From positions 1 through 6,321 of the forward strand of contig CANGQE010000083.1 of NCBI GenBank assembly GCA_947455845.1: DNA of 6,321 bases, read 5' to 3'. Of this stretch, positions 4,075 to 6,321 are shown piece by piece (the first letter of the stretch is position 1; every line of letters begins with the position of its first letter). The notes under the pieces were generated by a model, which worked only from the letters and a program-made list of their open reading frames with translations, was not told where the DNA came from and did no database searches. The translations under genes were made by a program, and so were the position numbers. The stretch comes from Rickettsiales bacterium. Its GTDB lineage: Bacteria; Pseudomonadota; Alphaproteobacteria; Rickettsiales; UBA1997.

Positions 4075-6168
4075 ATGTTTGAGAATGATGAGAATAAGAA
4101 GGTAGAAATCCAAAAGCTAAAAGCCGAAATCACCAAGCATGACAAGGCTTACCACACTTTAGATAGCCCACTTATTTCCGATGCCGAATATGACGAATTG
4201 CGCAAAAAATTAGAAGAATACCGCGAAATTTTTCCGCAATCTTTCGCTGATGAAAAAGAAAAAGTTGGTGGAAAAGTTTTGGAATCTTTTTCCAAAATAC
4301 GTCACAGAAAACCAATGTTATCACTTTCTAACGGCTTTTCGCGCGAAGATATTTCTGATTTTATAGAGCGGGTTAATCGTTTTTTGGGTTTAGATAAAAA
4401 GGAAGAAACAGTAGATTTATTTAGCTTTGCCGCCGCGCCAAAACTTGAACTTTTTTGCGAAACAAAAATTGACGGATTGTCTTTTTCGGCGCGCTACGAA
4501 GATGGAAAATTAATTCAAGCAGCCACGCGTGGCGATGGTGAAGAGGGTGAAGATGTAACCCAAAATATTAAAACCCTGCGGGAATTTCCTCTTGTTTTAA
4601 AGAGCTCCAATCCACCAAAAATTTTTGAAGTTCGTGGCGAAATTTACATGGGTCGTAAAGATTTTGAGGAATTAAATATTAGACAAGAAGAGGGTGGTGG
4701 GAAAATTTTTGCCAACCCGCGCAATGCTGCAGCAGGTTCAATTAGGCAACTTGATTCAAGCATTACCGCTTCACGAAAATTAAGTTATTTTGCTTACGCA
4801 ATTGGTGAAGTTTCCAGTGATTTTATTTGCAATTCGCAATCGCAACTTCATCAAAAATTACGCGAATTCGGATTTGCCACCGAACCTAATTCTAAGCTGT
4901 GTGGTGACATTAACGAGGTGATGAAATTGTACGAAGCAATCAATGACTCGCGCTACCAGTTTGACTACGACACTGACGGCATGGTTTACAAAGTTAACGA
5001 CTTTGTTTTGCAGGAGCGTTTGGGTTTTGTAGCTCGTAGTCCGCGCTGGGCTATTGCTCATAAATTTGCCGCTGAACAAGGTAAAACCCTAATTGAAAAT
5101 ATTATTATTCAAATTGGCCGTACGGGAGCACTCACGCCGGTTGCGGTTTTGCAGCCTGTCAATATTGGCGGAGTTGTAGTTGGGCGTGCCACCTTGCACA
5201 ATCAAGATGAAATAGCTCGTAAAGATATTCGCATTGGCGATGTGGTGGTGATTCAACGCGCTGGTGACGTGATTCCGCAGGTTGTAGAAGTTGATTTCGG
5301 CAAAAGAAAATCTGATTTAGTGCCTTTTACTTTTCCAAAAAATTGTCCAGTTTGTAATTCTGAAGTTGTGAAAATCGAAGATGATGTGGTGTTGCGCTGC
5401 TTGGGTGGGTTATCTTGCGAGGCGCAGTTAAAAGAAACTCTCAAACATTTTGTTTCCAAAGATGCTTTTGACATTGTTGGTCTTGGTAAAAAACAGATCG
5501 AGAATTTTTTTATTGAAGGAAGAATCAGAAGTTTTGCTGATATTTTTAAATTAGAAAAAAACGAAGAAACTGCACAAAATCCTTTAAAGGGGAAATTAGG
5601 TTGGGGTGAAAAATCAATCGAAAATTTATTCGCCGCGATTAATTCCAAGCGTAAAGTTGCATTAGAAAAATTTATTTACGCCATTGGCATCAGACATGTC
5701 GGCGAAACCACGGCGAAATTATTGGCGCAGCATTTTGTTTCTTACCGAAATTTTAAAGAAAAAATGTTGGAAATGTCGGAGCATGATTACGAAGATTTGG
5801 TAGCTCTCGACGGCATTGGTGAGAAAATGGCTAAAGCTGTGTTGGATTATTTTCGCGATGAAAGAAATTTAAAAATGGTTTTGGATCTAGATGGCGAACT
5901 AGAAATTGAAGACGCCGTGCAAAAATATTCGAATTCAGAATTCGCCGGCAAATCAATAATTTTCACTGGAACTTTAGAGCGCATGACTCGCGCCGAGGCC
6001 AAGAAGAAAGCCGAAGATTTGGGAATGAAAGTTGTGGGCTCGGTTTCGAGTAAAACTGATTTTGTTGTGGCGGGGAGCGAGGCGGGTTCGAAATTGAAAA
6101 AGGCGAATGAGTTGGGGTTGAAGGTTTTGGATGAGGAAGGGTGGTATCGGTTAACAATTAGCAGTTAA
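4075..6168 (+). CDS. ligA: NAD+-dependent DNA ligase LigA
   Basis: LigA seals nicks in duplex DNA using NAD+ in replication and repair. The 697 residues are a full set of domains. The Ia domain (about 1-70) includes DSPLISDAEYDEL. The adenylation domain starts at HRKPMLSL (77-84) and carries the catalytic Lys131 in KIDG, then TRGDG (151-155), FEVRGE (184-189), FANPRNAAAGS, DGMVYKV (301-307) and SPRWAIAHKF. The OB fold has GRTGALTPVAVLQPV (348-362). The zinc finger has Cys424, 427, 442 and 448. Helix-hairpin-helix repeats occupy about 460-600, and a BRCT domain about 622-692 (GKSIIFTGTL, DFVVAGSEAGSKLKKA, GW). The start lies 2 bp after mnhE, without a ribosome-binding motif, suggesting translational coupling. 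The last codons (LTISS and stop TAA) fall within a heptamer repeat, so the extreme C-terminus is repeat-derived. The BRCT core is complete, so activity should not suffer. Confidence 0.98.
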   Translation: MFENDENKKVEIQKLKAEITKHDKAYHTLDSPLISDAEYDELRKKLEEYREIFPQSFADEKEKVGGKVLESFSKIRHRKPMLSLSNGFSREDISDFIERVNRFLGLDKKEETVDLFSFAAAPKLELFCETKIDGLSFSARYEDGKLIQAATRGDGEEGEDVTQNIKTLREFPLVLKSSNPPKIFEVRGEIYMGRKDFEELNIRQEEGGGKIFANPRNAAAGSIRQLDSSITASRKLSYFAYAIGEVSSDFICNSQSQLHQKLREFGFATEPNSKLCGDINEVMKLYEAINDSRYQFDYDTDGMVYKVNDFVLQERLGFVARSPRWAIAHKFAAEQGKTLIENIIIQIGRTGALTPVAVLQPVNIGGVVVGRATLHNQDEIARKDIRIGDVVVIQRAGDVIPQVVEVDFGKRKSDLVPFTFPKNCPVCNSEVVKIEDDVVLRCLGGLSCEAQLKETLKHFVSKDAFDIVGLGKKQIENFFIEGRIRSFADIFKLEKNEETAQNPLKGKLGWGEKSIENLFAAINSKRKVALEKFIYAIGIRHVGETTAKLLAQHFVSYRNFKEKMLEMSEHDYEDLVALDGIGEKMAKAVLDYFRDERNLKMVLDLDGELEIEDAVQKYSNSEFAGKSIIFTGTLERMTRAEAKKKAEDLGMKVVGSVSSKTDFVVAGSEAGSKLKKANELGLKVLDEEGWYRLTISS

Positions 6169-6200
6169 CAATTATCAGTTGGGGGTTGGAACAGTAAATT
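6150..6200 (+). repeat. Half copy of the heptamer element, running through the ligA stop codon
   Basis: Four 7-bp units (GTTAACA, ATTAGCA, GTTAACA, ATTATCA; 6150-6177) are followed by GTTGGGGG (6178-6185) and TTGGAACAGTAAAT. The minus strand of the 3482-3558 palindrome has the same order: four heptamers, GTTGGGGG, then CTTAAACAATAAAT. The opposite arm is absent here, so this is a truncated or one-armed copy. The ligA stop TAA (6166-6168) lies in the third unit. Confidence 0.8.
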
Positions 6201-6231
6201 ACTTTCGTCATTTTAACCTGACAGTTTTTTC

Positions 6232-6261
6232 CCAATTGTCGCCGACGTCGGCGACAATTGG
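6232..6261. repeat. Perfect 30-bp palindrome without a loop
   Basis: The arms 6232-6246 (CCAATTGTCGCCGAC) and 6247-6261 (GTCGGCGACAATTGG) are exact reverse complements meeting at GACGTC. The central 18 bp are GC-rich in an otherwise AT-rich tail. No T-run follows on the plus strand, and an A-run follows on the minus strand, so it is not a standard intrinsic terminator on either. It could be a protein-binding site, a repeat remnant, or an RNA 3'-end stem for the mnhE-ligA transcript. Confidence 0.85.
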
Positions 6262-6321
6262 TCGAGTAAAAGCCGTGCTAGTAGAGGCTCTAAAAAAATA
6301 TTTTTTTTTAAAATGAGTAAA
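6262..6321. other. AT-rich window end
   Basis: AGCC (6271-6274) and GGCT (6286-6289) could form a short 4-bp stem, followed by a 16-bp A/T palindrome of seven A, TA and seven T (6292-6307). The T-run may help end transcription from ligA, but the GC stem is short and separated from it, so I do not call a terminator. An ATG at 6313 opens a frame of only three codons before the window ends. Confidence 0.35.

Noticed and set aside
5253..5648. 131-codon open frame on the minus strand within ligA
   Set aside because: It lies opposite the zinc-finger and helix-hairpin-helix part of ligA and has no domain features of its own; a shadow of the real gene.
6313..6321. Possible start of another gene (ATG AGT AAA)
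   Set aside because: Only three codons are visible, with no ribosome-binding motif; the window ends too soon to support a call.

Overview
The window looks like chromosomal DNA from an AT-rich alphaproteobacterium. ProA carries alphaproteobacterial-looking signatures (HLDGNCH, and RRVGICGATESLL around the catalytic Cys). A Coq7-type ubiquinone hydroxylase points to a ubiquinone-making proteobacterium. A secreted beta-barrel protein ending in Phe points to an outer membrane. The low G+C (by eye) would suit a Rickettsiales-like or other low-GC alphaproteobacterial lineage. ProA and RibH argue against the most reduced intracellular forms. This placement is inference from protein motifs, not from a search.

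Layout, left to right: the 3' part of proA (1-720, +); a 315-bp gene-free stretch (721-1035) holding a 117-bp hairpin element and a possible promoter; an 8-stranded outer-membrane barrel gene (1036-1641, +) closed by a clear intrinsic terminator (1672-1711); a tight recR-coq7 pair (1727-2886, +, 5-bp gap); a 113-bp inverted-repeat element (2902-3014) between the convergent coq7 and ribH; ribH on the minus strand (3033-3458); a palindromic array of 7-bp units (3482-3558) filling most of the divergent ribH/mnhE spacer; an mnhE-ligA pair (3581-6168, +, 2-bp gap); and a short tail with a half copy of the heptamer element running through the ligA stop codon, followed by a perfect 30-bp palindrome.

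The genes are ordinary housekeeping functions with little functional linkage: proline synthesis, recombination repair, ubiquinone, riboflavin, cation/proton antiport and DNA ligation. The pairs recR-coq7 and mnhE-ligA are probably co-transcribed and translationally coupled. I see no defence system, phage, CRISPR array, RNA gene or new gene system.

The unusual content lies between the genes. Two elements of about 115 bp share their termini but not their interiors, and look like members of a non-autonomous repeat family. A second family, built of TTAACA-type heptamers around a G-run core, is present as one full palindrome and one half copy. None of the six gene starts visible here has a recognisable Shine-Dalgarno sequence.
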